From: Streptomyces capitiformicae
GTDB lineage: Bacteria > Actinomycetota > Actinomycetes > Streptomycetales > Streptomycetaceae
Length of the DNA: 64,000 nucleotides
Direction: 5' to 3'
Assembly: GCF_002214185.1 (NCBI RefSeq)
Contig: NZ_CP022161.1
Location: forward strand, 3,905,767 to 3,969,766
Below, in pieces: positions 45,738-54,741 of this stretch. Numbering within the stretch: the first letter of the stretch is position 1; each line of letters begins with the position of its first letter. The notes below the pieces were generated by a model. The model searched no databases. It was not told where the DNA came from and saw only the letters and a program-made list of their open reading frames with translations. The translations under genes were made by a program, and so were the position numbers.

Positions 45738-46232
45738 TTACACGACCTGGTGCAGCCAGCGGACCGGGGCGCCCTCTCCCGCGTATCTGAAGGGCTCCAA
45801 CTCGTCGTCCCACGGCTTGCCCAGGAGCTTGGCGATCTCTGCCTCCAGGTCCGTCTCTCCGCTGCGGGAGCGCGTGAGCGCCGCGCGGAGGCGGTCCTCG
45901 GGGATGAGGATGTCGCCGTGGATGCCGGTGACGGCGTGGAAGATGCCCAGGTCGGGGGTGCAGCTGTAGCGCTCGCCCTCGGCGGTGGGGCAGGGCTCGG
46001 CGGTGACCTCGAAGCGGAGGAGGTGCCAGCCGCGCAGCGCCGAGGCGAGCTTGGAGGCGGTGCCGGCCTGGCCCTGCCAGGAGAACTCCGAGCGCCAGGT
46101 GCCCGGCGCGGCCGGCTGCCGGATCCAGTCGAGGTTCACCCGGGTCCCCAGAACCCCCGCGACGGCCCACTCGACGTGCGGGCACAGCGCGCGCGGCGCG
46201 GAGTGCACGTACAGAACTCCACGTGTCGTCAC
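45738..46232 (-). CDS. DUF3145 domain protein
   Basis: A 164-residue actinobacterial protein. The GTG at 46232 is chosen because GGAGG lies six bases before it; the longer frame to 46295 lacks one. TTRGVLYVHSAPRALCPHVEWAV opens the domain and GIHGDILIPEDRLRAALTR follows, ending PFRYAGEGAPVRWLHQVV. Function unknown. Its place next to fabF is, as I recall, common in Streptomyces. Confidence 0.92.
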   Translation of the reverse strand: MTTRGVLYVHSAPRALCPHVEWAVAGVLGTRVNLDWIRQPAAPGTWRSEFSWQGQAGTASKLASALRGWHLLRFEVTAEPCPTAEGERYSCTPDLGIFHAVTGIHGDILIPEDRLRAALTRSRSGETDLEAEIAKLLGKPWDDELEPFRYAGEGAPVRWLHQVV

Positions 46233-46521
46233 CGGGGCCTCCACAGAGCGGTGCTTCTTGTAACTTGACGGAACGGCAGTGGCGGAGCGGGCCACGTGGC
46301 GAGGCTACCGTGCGGCGAAGCAAGGAGTGTGACGTACCGTCGGAGCCAACGCCAGGAAGAACTCGGGTTTCACCCGAGGGGACGCCTGTACGTATGAGAA
46401 CAGTTGCACCTTCCGTCCCGTCAAACCCAATCTTCATCCGTAGCCGGGCCCCGCGTCGGGAACTCTCGTGCGTTGTCATGAGTGGGGGTTGCACGTGTAT
46501 GGAGAGAGAAGGGGACCAGGG

Positions 46522-47430
46522 ATGCGGAAGCGACGCCACCGTTCGCACCGTTCGAGGGCGGGGGTCGGTGCCGTCGTGGCGGCGTTCCTGCTGGGTACGG
46601 CCGCGTGCGACGCCAGCGGTGGCGACTCCCCAGGTCCCCGGGCCACCGAGGCGAAGGCCCGGCCCTCCGCGTTGCCCACCCCCACCTGGGACAGCACCCC
46701 CGAGTCACTGGTCGCCGTCGGGGACTCCATCACCCGTGGCTTCGACGCGTGCGAGGTGCTCTCCGACTGCCCCGAGGTGTCATGGGCCACCGGCAGTGAC
46801 GCGTCGGTCGACAGTCTCGCCGTACGACTGCTGGGCAAGACCGGGGCTGCCCAGCGGAGCTGGAACTACGCGGTCACCGGGGCCCGGATGGCCGACCTGC
46901 CGAGCCAGGTGGCGCGGGCCGTGACCCGCGAGCCCGAACTCGTCGCGGTGATGATCGGCGCGAACGACGCCTGCCGGGCCACCACCGGCGACATGACCCC
47001 GGTCACCGACTTCCGCGCCGACTTCGAGGACGCGATGGCCACGTTGCGCAAGAGCCTGCCGAAGGCACAGGTGTTCGTGGCGAGCGTGCCCGATCTGAAG
47101 CGGCTGTGGAGCGAAGGGCGGACGAATCCGCTCGGCAAGCAGGTCTGGAAGCTGGGCATCTGTCCGTCGATGCTGGCCGATCCGGATGTGATGACCTCGG
47201 CCGCGACCGAGCGGCGCGACGCCGTTCAGGAACGCGTGGTGGCGTACAACGACGTCCTGCGCGATGTCTGCGCCGAGGACCGCTACTGCCGCTACGACGG
47301 GGATGCCGTCTTCGACTACCGGTTCGGGCAGGCGCAGCTCAGCCAGTGGGACTGGTTCCATCCGAGCGTGAACGGACAGGCGCGGCTGGCGGAGATCGCG
47401 TATCGGGTGGTGAGCGGGAAGGGCACGTGA
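46522..47430 (+). CDS. Secreted SGNH/GDSL-family hydrolase (possible lipoprotein)
   Basis: A 302-residue protein with an N-terminal Arg-rich signal (MRKRRHRSHRSR), a hydrophobic core AGVGAVVAAFLLGTAAC and a lipobox-like TAAC, so it may be a lipoprotein; the -3 residue is not the usual Leu. The hydrolase blocks are VAVGDSITRG (Ser, block I), VTGARMADL, MIGANDACR (block III) and WDWFHPSVNG (Asp-His, block V). Several Cys may form disulfides. Acts outside the cell on esters, lipids or acetylated sugars. ATG 46522 is taken with GGGGACCAGGG before it. Confidence 0.92.
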   Translation: MRKRRHRSHRSRAGVGAVVAAFLLGTAACDASGGDSPGPRATEAKARPSALPTPTWDSTPESLVAVGDSITRGFDACEVLSDCPEVSWATGSDASVDSLAVRLLGKTGAAQRSWNYAVTGARMADLPSQVARAVTREPELVAVMIGANDACRATTGDMTPVTDFRADFEDAMATLRKSLPKAQVFVASVPDLKRLWSEGRTNPLGKQVWKLGICPSMLADPDVMTSAATERRDAVQERVVAYNDVLRDVCAEDRYCRYDGDAVFDYRFGQAQLSQWDWFHPSVNGQARLAEIAYRVVSGKGT

Positions 47431-47463
47431 CCGGGGTTCCGGGGGTGACCTAGAGTTTCGCTC

Positions 47464-48444
47464 ATGAACGAACTTTTCGGCACACTTTCCGACGGCACGC
47501 CTGTTCATCGCTGGACGCTGGAGCGGGGCGGCACGCGGGTGCGCGTCCTGACGTACGGCGGGATCGTGCAGTCGGTCGAGGTCCCGGACCGCGAGGGCCG
47601 AGCCGTTGATGTGGTGCTGGGGTTCGCCGACCTCGACGGGTACCTGCGGAATCAGGGGCCGTTCTTCGGGGCGCTGATCGGGCGGTACGCCAATCGGATC
47701 GCCCGGGGGCGCTTCACGTTGGACGGCCGGACGTACGAACTGGAGTGCAACAATCCGCCCAACTCCCTGCATGGTGGTGCGCTCGGGTTCGACAAGCGGG
47801 TGTGGGACGCCGAAGCCGTCGAGGGTGGGGTGCGGTTGTTCCGCGTCAGTCCGGATGGGGAGGAGGGGTTCCCCGGGCGGCTCGAGGTGTCCGCCACGTA
47901 CACGCTCGACGAGGACGGTCGTGCGCTGCGGGTCTCGTACGAGGCGGTCACCGATGCGCCGACTGTCGTGAACCTCACCAACCACTCGTACTGGAATCTC
48001 GCGGGGGCCTCGGCCGGGAGTGCGGGTGGGCATGAGCTGCGGATCGATGCGGCGCGGGTGACGCCGGTGAACGGGGATCTGATTCCGACGGGTGAACTGG
48101 CCGAGGTCGAGGGGACGCGGTTCGACTTTCGCGTGGCACGGAAGGTGGGGGCCGGGTACGACCACAACTTCGTGCTCGACAAGGGGGTTACGGGGGGTGC
48201 CGAGGTGGTGGCGGAGTTGTTCGAGCCGGGATCAGGGCGGGTGTTGACCGTGGCTACGACGGAGCCGGGGATGCAGGTCTATACGGCGGATCATCTGGAG
48301 GGGGCGTTCGGGCCCGGGGATGGGATCGCCTTGGAGACGCAGCACTTTCCTGATTCGCCCAACCGGCCGCAGTTTCCGAGTACGGAGTTGCGGCCGGGCG
48401 GCGTGTATCGGTCGGAGACTGTTTATGGGTTCGGGGTTCGTTAG
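47464..48444 (+). CDS. galM: Aldose 1-epimerase (mutarotase)
   Basis: A 326-residue beta-sandwich enzyme that interconverts alpha- and beta-aldoses. RYANRIARGRFTLDG, NSLHGGALGFDKRVWDAE (His), VNLTNHSYWNLAG (His), GYDHNFVLD and VYTADHLEGAF plus the Glu in ALETQHFPDSPN make up the usual active site. No signal peptide. It lies 33 bases behind the SGNH gene and convergent with the GH3 glucosidase, a fitting partner for released glucose. Confidence 0.94.
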   Translation: MNELFGTLSDGTPVHRWTLERGGTRVRVLTYGGIVQSVEVPDREGRAVDVVLGFADLDGYLRNQGPFFGALIGRYANRIARGRFTLDGRTYELECNNPPNSLHGGALGFDKRVWDAEAVEGGVRLFRVSPDGEEGFPGRLEVSATYTLDEDGRALRVSYEAVTDAPTVVNLTNHSYWNLAGASAGSAGGHELRIDAARVTPVNGDLIPTGELAEVEGTRFDFRVARKVGAGYDHNFVLDKGVTGGAEVVAELFEPGSGRVLTVATTEPGMQVYTADHLEGAFGPGDGIALETQHFPDSPNRPQFPSTELRPGGVYRSETVYGFGVR

Positions 48445-48455
48445 CCGCAGTTCCC

Positions 48456-50924
48456 TTACGCTTCGACAGTTGCCCTTACCCGGCGGTCTGCGATTGAGCG
48501 GGCGGCCGCTACCTCGTACGAACCCTTCACGTAGGTCCAGGCGTTGGCGCTCTCGTCCCAGGTTTCGAAGGCTCGGCGTGGGAGTTCGATAACTGCCTCC
48601 GCCGTCTCGCCCGGAGCCGCCTCGACCGTGGCGAAGCCGGCCAGCCAGCGGGTCGGGCGGGTCGCGTCCGGGGTGGTCGGGGCCAGGTAGAGCTGTACGG
48701 TCTCTCGGCCTGTGCGGGTGCCCGTGTTGCGGACCCGGACCCTCACTGTCGTCGTGTCCGTGATCTCGATCGTCTCGTATGTCCAGTCGGTGTAGCCGAG
48801 GCCGTGGCCGAAGGGGTACGACGGGGTCCTGCCCTCCTTCTGCCAGGCTCGGTAGCCGATGAAGACGTCCTCGGTGTACGGGAGTTCGCCGTTCGACGGG
48901 AGGACTCGGGTGACCGGGGCCTCGGTCAGGGTGCCCCAGGTGGTGGGCAGGCGGCCGCCCGGTTCGTGGGTGCCCGTGAGGACGTCCGCCAGGGCGGCGC
49001 CGCCCTCCTGGCCGGGGAACCAGCTCAGCAGGACGGCGGCGACGTCCTCGCGCCACGGCAGCTCCACCGGGGAGCCGGAGTTGACGACCACGACGGTGTG
49101 GGGGTTGGCGGCGGCGACGGCACGGACGAGGTCGTCCTGGCGGCCGGGGAGCGTCAGGTCCTCGCGGTCGAAGCCCTCGGACTCGACGCGCTCCGTGGTC
49201 GCGACCACGACCACGGCCGTGTCCGCGTCGCGTGCCGCTTCGACGGCCTCGGCGATCAGGTCGTCGGGGTCGCGCTGCGGGTCCTGGTGGGCGAGGGCGA
49301 AGATGATCGCCTGCATCGGGATGTCTTCGGTGTGTTCCACGACGTAGGTGAGGGAGACCTCGACCGGTTCGCCGGCGGTCAGTTCGACCTGGGCCCGGGG
49401 CGTGGGCTCGCCGAAGAAGGTGATGAAGTGGTCGTCCTTCGGGGGGCTCTGGACATCGTCGAAGTACGTCGTGCCGCCGATGGTGAGCTTGAAGGTGCCG
49501 ATGCCCTGGATGCCGAAGGTGTGCGGGCCGCTCTCGCGCGGGGTGAAGGCGCCGGTCAACTCCACGGTGTGCAGCCGCTCGTGGGTGACGCCTTCCGGCA
49601 GGCCCGAGGGCCCCATCCACTTGAGCTGGCCGCCCGGCGCGGAGTCCGAGCCGATGACGTCGCCGTCGGCGTCCCGGCACACGGCGCGCAGTTCGAAGCG
49701 CGCGTCGAAGACGGAGAGTTCGGTGTTCGGGTCGGCACCGACGGCGTAGGTCAGGGCGCCCTCGGGGAGGGCGGCGGTGAGGCCGTCGAGCGGGGAGACG
49801 ATCCGGGCGGGGAAGACGGTGGCGGAGCCGCCGCCTAGGACACGGGCATCGCGGGCGGCGGCGCCGATGAGCGCGACGGTGCCGTTCGGCCGCAGCGGGA
49901 GGGCGCCCTGGTTGCGGACCAGGACGAAGGAGCGGCGGGCGATCTCGCGGGCCAGCGCGCTGCCGTCGACGGTCTCGGGGAGGTCGGTGACGACGGGCTC
50001 GGCGCCGTCGAGGATGCCGACGCGGGCGGCGAGCCGCAGGACGTTGCGCACGGCGTCGTCGACCTTGGCCTCGGCCACCTTGCCGTCCCGTACCGCCTGC
50101 GCGAGGGGCTCGCCGTACACGGTCCGCGGACCCGGCATGGCGACGTCGAGGCCGCCCTCGATGGCGCCGGTGGTGGAGCGGGCGGCCAGCCAGTCGGAGA
50201 CGTTGAAGCCGTCGAAGCCCCACTCGCCGCGCAGGACTTCGTTCACGAGGTAGCGGTGCTCGGTCATGGTCTTGCCGTTGACCGTGTTGTAGGCCGTCAT
50301 GATGCCCCAGGGGTGGGCGTTCGCGACGATCGCCTCGAAGGGGGCCAGGTACAGCTCGCGCAGGGCGCGCTCGGAGACGAGGTTGTCCACCGTGAAGCGG
50401 TCGGTCTCGGCGTCGTTGGCGACGAAGTGCTTGACCGTGGTGCCCACTCCGCCGGACTGCACGCCGGTCACATAGCCCGAGCCGATCTCGCCGGTCAGAT
50501 ACGGGTCCTCGCTGTACGCCTCGAAGTGGCGGCCGCCGAGTGGGGAGCGGTGCAGGTTGACGGTGGGGGCGAGGAGGACGTGGACGCCCTTGCGGCGGGC
50601 CTCCTGGGCCAGCAACACCCCTGCTCGGCGGGCGAGTTCGGGGTCCCAGGTGGCGGCGAGAGCGGTCGGGGAGGGCAGCGCGACGGACGGGTCGTCCGCC
50701 GTCCAGCGCACTCCTCGTACGCCGATCGGGCCGTCCGACATGACGAGGGACCGCAGGCCGATCTCGGGCAGGGCGGGCAGGGTCCACATGTCCTGGCCGG
50801 ACAGCAGTCGGGCCTTGGCGTCGAGGTCGAGCTTGGCCAGGGCCGCCTCGACGACCGCCTCGCGCGCCTCGTCCCGCCGGGCCGTTTCCGTTGTCGCCAC
50901 CGTCTCCGCCACCGTCTTCGCCAC
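48456..50924 (-). CDS. GH3 beta-glucosidase with PA14 insert
   Basis: An 822-residue intracellular-type glycosidase (no signal). The GTG at 50924 has GGAGG eight bases upstream. The N-terminal barrel shows MSDGPIGVRGVRW, KHFVANDAETDR and the nucleophile Asp 244 in FNVSDW. A PA14 domain lies at about 400-530 (PRESGPHTFGIQGIGTFKL, TYFDDVQSPPKD). The second GH3 lobe has VVNSGSPVELPWRED and FPGQEGGAALADVL, and a fibronectin III-like end follows. Such enzymes cleave beta-glucosides or cello-oligosaccharides. A TetR regulator fragment sits just upstream. Confidence 0.95.
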   Translation of the reverse strand: MAKTVAETVATTETARRDEAREAVVEAALAKLDLDAKARLLSGQDMWTLPALPEIGLRSLVMSDGPIGVRGVRWTADDPSVALPSPTALAATWDPELARRAGVLLAQEARRKGVHVLLAPTVNLHRSPLGGRHFEAYSEDPYLTGEIGSGYVTGVQSGGVGTTVKHFVANDAETDRFTVDNLVSERALRELYLAPFEAIVANAHPWGIMTAYNTVNGKTMTEHRYLVNEVLRGEWGFDGFNVSDWLAARSTTGAIEGGLDVAMPGPRTVYGEPLAQAVRDGKVAEAKVDDAVRNVLRLAARVGILDGAEPVVTDLPETVDGSALAREIARRSFVLVRNQGALPLRPNGTVALIGAAARDARVLGGGSATVFPARIVSPLDGLTAALPEGALTYAVGADPNTELSVFDARFELRAVCRDADGDVIGSDSAPGGQLKWMGPSGLPEGVTHERLHTVELTGAFTPRESGPHTFGIQGIGTFKLTIGGTTYFDDVQSPPKDDHFITFFGEPTPRAQVELTAGEPVEVSLTYVVEHTEDIPMQAIIFALAHQDPQRDPDDLIAEAVEAARDADTAVVVVATTERVESEGFDREDLTLPGRQDDLVRAVAAANPHTVVVVNSGSPVELPWREDVAAVLLSWFPGQEGGAALADVLTGTHEPGGRLPTTWGTLTEAPVTRVLPSNGELPYTEDVFIGYRAWQKEGRTPSYPFGHGLGYTDWTYETIEITDTTTVRVRVRNTGTRTGRETVQLYLAPTTPDATRPTRWLAGFATVEAAPGETAEAVIELPRRAFETWDESANAWTYVKGSYEVAAARSIADRRVRATVEA

Positions 50925-50988
50925 TGCGGCACCTCCTCGTTGAAAGCCTGGGCGTCTCCATCTTGCACGTGTCACCAGTAGATGAGTA

Positions 50989-51129
50989 CGGCGCGCGGAG
51001 ATCGTGCGGGCCGCGCTGGCGGTGATCGCCGAGCGTGGGTACCGCGCGGCGAGCCTGGCCGCGGTCGCGGAGCGGGTGGGGCTCACGCAGCAGGGGTTGA
51101 CATGCCGGGGGCGTTTCGGGACTTCTTGA
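50989..51129 (+). pseudogene. TetR-family regulator fragment (HTH only)
   Basis: The frame reads RRAEIVRAALAVIAERGYR, AASLAAVAERVGLTQQGL and then a short unrelated tail to a stop at 51127. This is the first two thirds of a TetR HTH. There is no start codon in frame (a TGA lies two codons before), and the rest of the protein is missing. It faces away from the GH3 gene as a cognate regulator would. Confidence 0.75.
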
Positions 51130-51254
51130 CGTTGCTCGGGGGGGTGGGGGCGAAGGCGGGGACGTGGGCCGGGGTTGACCGGTTGCCCGGCGGTCGGTGC
51201 TGGGCGGGGGTTGGTTTCGCTCACCGGCGCATACCGGGTGCCGCTGCGCCCACC

Positions 51255-51297
51255 CTCCCCCACTCTCGGCTCCGCTCGAACGGGAGGTACCCCCATC
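51255..51297. repeat. Streptomyces dispersed short repeat, second copy
   Basis: TCCCCCACTCTCGGCTCCGC followed by TCGAACGGGAGGTACCCCCAT. It matches 23061-23099 at most positions and has the same G-rich/C-rich dyad. Intergenic, between the TetR fragment and the pyroglutamyl-peptidase-like gene. Confidence 0.7.
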
Positions 51298-51406
51298 GCC
51301 CCAGCGGCACGATTGCCCGCAGCTACGGCACGCTGACTCCAGAGTGCCGCATACTTGCCGTCGTCCGGCGACACCCCCACAGCGACGGAAGGCCCGAACT
51401 CCCTTG

Positions 51407-52711
51407 ATGTCCCTACGCGTTCAGCTCGCCATACCCGTAGTACTCGGACTGACGACCACCTTGATGGCCGGCCTCGCGGCTCCCCCGGCCGCCGCCGCTT
51501 CGGCCACTTCTGCCACTTCTGCCACTACCTTCACCGTCGAGGAGCAGCGGCTCGACCGGGCCGCGCCTCAGGAGATCCTCCGGCGCTCCGGATTCGACAC
51601 CGTGGCACCGGAGTTGGCGCGGGCACTGGCCGGGGCGCGGTCGTACGCGCAGGCCGAGCGGATCGTCGTACGGCAGGGTGCGCGGTTGTGGACGCGGGCG
51701 GTGGACCGGGCGCAGGGGCGCGGGCCGGTGGGCGGAGATTTGAGTCGGGATGACGATCGGCCGTTGTACTGGGCCCGGTTGGGGATGACGCGGGAAGTGC
51801 GGGGGTTGGAGCCGGAGTTCGGGCTGTCGGACCGGCAGAGGGCTGAGCTGCTCGGCGCGTTGGAGCGTGCGTCGCGTGGGCAGGACGACATCCGGTATCC
51901 GCGTTCCGCCGGGGGCAAGGGGGGCAAGGGGCTGAAGCGGGTGCTTGTCACCGGGTTCGATCCGTTCACGCTGGACCGGGACGTCCGGATCTCCAATCCC
52001 TCGGGGGCTACCGCTCTCGCCCTCGACGGGACCGTGATCCAGACCGCCGACGGTCCGGCGCGTATCGAGACGGCCGTCTTCCCCGTCCGCTGGCAGGACT
52101 TCACGGACGGGACCGTCGAACGCGCCCTCCGGCGGCAGCTGCCCCACGTGGACCTCTTCGCGACCGTCAGCCAGGGCCGCGTCGGCCGCTTCGACATCGA
52201 GCGCACCAACGGGGCCTGGCGCGGCGGCTTCGCCGACAACGACAACGTCGGACGGACCGAGACCATCCCGGTCACCGACCCCGCCTCGCAGCCGCAGTGG
52301 ACGTCGACGACCTTGCCGTACGAGGCGATCGTCGGCGCGAACACGGGGCGCTTCCCGGTGTACGACAACACGAGCGTGACCGAGATCCCGGCGGGCGGTA
52401 CCGCGGCGGTCGTACGGCCGGAGGGGCCGACCGCGGGGTCGACCGCCCGGGCCGGGGGCGGCGGGGACTACCTGTCCAACGAGATCGCCTACCGGGCGAC
52501 GCTGCTGCGCGACCGGCTGGGGTTGCACGACACGCTGCCGGGCGGGCATGTGCACACGCCCGTGCTGCAGTTCGGGACCGGCAACACGGATCCGGCGACC
52601 GGGGCGGTGACGGATCCGGAGTTCGTACGGAACCGGCTGGACATCATCGCGCAGGTACGGGCGATCGTGACGGTGGCGCTCGACGCCGGTGCTACGGGGT
52701 CTGCGACTTGA
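51407..52711 (+). CDS. Secreted pyroglutamyl-peptidase I-like protein (C15 fold) with Ser at the nucleophile position
   Basis: A 434-residue protein with a signal peptide (VQLAIPVVLGLTTTLMAGLAAPPAAAA). About 150 residues of leader domain come before the C15-like part: VLVTGFDPFTLDRDVRISNPSG, FATVSQGRVGRFDIERTN (Glu 265 at the catalytic position) and VHTPVLQFGTG (His). Pyrrolidone-carboxylate peptidases have Cys in a short motif before helix 6; here the place reads GDYLSNEIAYRA with Ser 357. It might still hydrolyse N-terminal pyroglutamate, be a serine variant, or be inactive. The 3' end overlaps the convergent EI24 gene by 20 bases. Confidence 0.82.
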   Translation: MSLRVQLAIPVVLGLTTTLMAGLAAPPAAAASATSATSATTFTVEEQRLDRAAPQEILRRSGFDTVAPELARALAGARSYAQAERIVVRQGARLWTRAVDRAQGRGPVGGDLSRDDDRPLYWARLGMTREVRGLEPEFGLSDRQRAELLGALERASRGQDDIRYPRSAGGKGGKGLKRVLVTGFDPFTLDRDVRISNPSGATALALDGTVIQTADGPARIETAVFPVRWQDFTDGTVERALRRQLPHVDLFATVSQGRVGRFDIERTNGAWRGGFADNDNVGRTETIPVTDPASQPQWTSTTLPYEAIVGANTGRFPVYDNTSVTEIPAGGTAAVVRPEGPTAGSTARAGGGGDYLSNEIAYRATLLRDRLGLHDTLPGGHVHTPVLQFGTGNTDPATGAVTDPEFVRNRLDIIAQVRAIVTVALDAGATGSAT

Positions 52712-53507
52712 CGAACATGGGGTTGGCCGGGCCCTGAGCCGGGGTCCCGTCCTCGTCGTTCGTCTCCTCGCCCAGCAGGTCGCGGACCATGAGGGTGGCG
52801 CCCGCGACCGCGCCGGGCATGAGGAAGACCGCGACGAAGGGGACGAGGAAGGCGAGGCCCAGCGGGGTGCCGAAGCCCCAGATCAGTGTCTTGCGGGAGC
52901 GCAGGAGGGCGAGGCGGTCGCGGAGCTCGACGCGGCGCCGCTGGAGGGCGACCGCCGTCAGCTCCTCGGTCAGGAAGAAGCCGGTGAAGACGAAGCCGAT
53001 CACCGGGACGACCGTCTGGCCGATGAACGGCACGAAACCGAGGGCGAAGAGCAGCACACCCCACAGGGCCGCCCGTATGACGACACGGAGGCTGTCCCGG
53101 GCCGAGATCCACAGCTCCCGCCAGAGCGGCAGGCCGGACTCCGGGGCCGTGCCGTCGGGTGAGACGTCGCGGTCGACCTTCTCGGAGAGGTTCTCGTAGA
53201 AGGGCTGGCCGATGAGGAGGGTCACGGCCGTGAAGGTGATGACCGCGAGGAGGAGGGCGAGGGCGAACAGTACGGCGGTGAGGAAGCCGCGGAAGAGGCC
53301 GAGCCAGGGGCTCGACCAGCCGTCCGCGAAGGGGGTGGCCCACATGACGAAGTCCGGTCCCCACACGGCCAGTGCGACCAGGGCGCCCAGGTAGAGGACC
53401 ATCGTGATCAGGCCCGGGATCAGGCCGAAGCCGTACTGCTTGCCGTGCTGGGCCACCCAGCGTTGTCCTCGCAGGAGGTACTTGAAGCCCGCCCCTAGTT
53501 CGCGCAT
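52692..53507 (-). CDS. EI24/CysZ-family integral membrane protein
   Basis: A 271-residue polytopic protein. FKYLLRGQRWVAQHGKQYGFGLIPGLITMVLY (in parts) and LLIGQPFYENLSEKVD are family marks. Four to five hydrophobic stretches are visible, including GVLLFALGFVPFIGQTVVPVIGF and FGTPLGLAFLVPFVAVFL. CysZ members carry sulfate in enterobacteria; in actinobacteria the role is unknown. It is the last gene of a leftward run with the SGNH hydrolase. Confidence 0.9.
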   Translation of the reverse strand: MRELGAGFKYLLRGQRWVAQHGKQYGFGLIPGLITMVLYLGALVALAVWGPDFVMWATPFADGWSSPWLGLFRGFLTAVLFALALLLAVITFTAVTLLIGQPFYENLSEKVDRDVSPDGTAPESGLPLWRELWISARDSLRVVIRAALWGVLLFALGFVPFIGQTVVPVIGFVFTGFFLTEELTAVALQRRRVELRDRLALLRSRKTLIWGFGTPLGLAFLVPFVAVFLMPGAVAGATLMVRDLLGEETNDEDGTPAQGPANPMFVKSQTP

Positions 53508-53516
53508 GGGTCGACT

Positions 53517-54725
53517 TTATCGAGGGGGACCGACAACGGCACCGACGGGGCTTGCGAAGGCGCCGTCGGCGGTGAAGGCGAGTTCGGCGAAACGTTCGCC
53601 GATGTGGCGGTGGGTCTCGGCGTCGGGGTGGAGGTCGTCGGGGAGAGGGAGGGCGGTGGCGTCGGGCTCGCCGTAGAGGGCGCGGCCGTCGAGGTAGTGG
53701 AGGTGGGGGTCGTCGGTGGCGCGCCCGGCCACGATGCGGCTGAGTTCGTCCCGGATGATCCGGAGGGTGAGCTTTCCGGTCGTGCTCTCCGCCGGGTCGC
53801 CCAGCGCGCGGAAGCGCAGGCGGCCTTCGGCGATGTCGGTGAAGTCCGGGGCGCAGGGGCCGGGGGTGTCCTCGTGGATGGGGCACAGGAGGGGCGAGAC
53901 GACCAGGAGCGGTGTGGTGGGGTGGCCGTCGCGGAGGGTGTCGAGGAAGCCGTGGACGGCGGGGGTGAAGGCACGTAGGCGCATGACGTCGTGGTTGACG
54001 ACGTTGATTCCGATCTTGACGCTGATCAGGTCGGCGGGGGTGTCCCGCATGGCGCGGGCGGTGAAGGGGTCGAGCAGGGCGCTGCCGCTGAAGCCGAGGT
54101 TGATCAGTTCGACGCCGCCGAGGGAGGCGGCGAGGGCGGGCCATGTGGTCGTGGGGCCGGCGGCGTCGGAGCCGTGGCTGATCGAACTGCCGTGATGCAG
54201 CCACACCCTGCGGTCCGGGTCGGGTTCGGCGGGCTCCACGGGCGCGTCGGTGCGCAGGGCGACGAGTTCGGTGGTCTCGTTGTGCGGCAACCAGATCTCG
54301 ACGGTCTTGAGGGCATCGGGCAGGTCCGCGAAGCGGAGGGTGCCGGGTGTGCCCGGTCGGCTCTCGACGGTGCCGGTGGTCATGTCGATGGTCACGGTGT
54401 TGCCGCCCGGCACGCTCGCCCGGCCTGCCGGGCGGCCGTCGACCAGGAGTTCGTACAGGCCGTCGGGGCGGGGTGGGGCGCCGACGTAGGCGCGTTTGGT
54501 GGGGAGGGTGTCGAGTTCGACGGCGGTGGCCCGGGTGCGGAATACCAGTCGTACGCCGGAGGGCTGGGCCTCGGCCATGGCCAGTTGCGGGTCGGTGCAC
54601 TGGGCGCGGGCCCGGGCCGGCAGCCGGTGCGGGAGGACGCCGTGCTCGGTGCGCTCGATGTCGAGGGCACCGCGCAGGAGGTCGGCGGTGAGGGGTGTGG
54701 TGATCCAGTGATGTGTGTTGTCCAT
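53517..54725 (-). CDS. SGNH/GDSL-family hydrolase with N-terminal beta domain
   Basis: A 402-residue cytosolic-looking esterase. Residues 1-170 are a beta-rich domain (RLVFRTRATAVELDTLPT, GNTVTIDM). The hydrolase part follows: WLHHGSSISHGSDA (Ser), LINLGFSGSALLDP (Gly), VKIGINVVN (Asn) and LPDDLHPDAETH (Asp-His). The layout is that of two-domain carbohydrate esterase-like SGNH proteins. Its start is 16 bases after the TetR stop, so both are co-transcribed and the TetR may control it. Confidence 0.92.
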   Translation of the reverse strand: MDNTHHWITTPLTADLLRGALDIERTEHGVLPHRLPARARAQCTDPQLAMAEAQPSGVRLVFRTRATAVELDTLPTKRAYVGAPPRPDGLYELLVDGRPAGRASVPGGNTVTIDMTTGTVESRPGTPGTLRFADLPDALKTVEIWLPHNETTELVALRTDAPVEPAEPDPDRRVWLHHGSSISHGSDAAGPTTTWPALAASLGGVELINLGFSGSALLDPFTARAMRDTPADLISVKIGINVVNHDVMRLRAFTPAVHGFLDTLRDGHPTTPLLVVSPLLCPIHEDTPGPCAPDFTDIAEGRLRFRALGDPAESTTGKLTLRIIRDELSRIVAGRATDDPHLHYLDGRALYGEPDATALPLPDDLHPDAETHRHIGERFAELAFTADGAFASPVGAVVGPPR

Positions 54726-54741
54726 GACCTCAACCTGTTGC

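Noticed and set aside
48232..50961. A 909-codon minus-strand frame overlapping the GH3 gene
   Set aside because: Wrong frame of the GH3 gene; almost entirely Arg, Pro, Gly and His.
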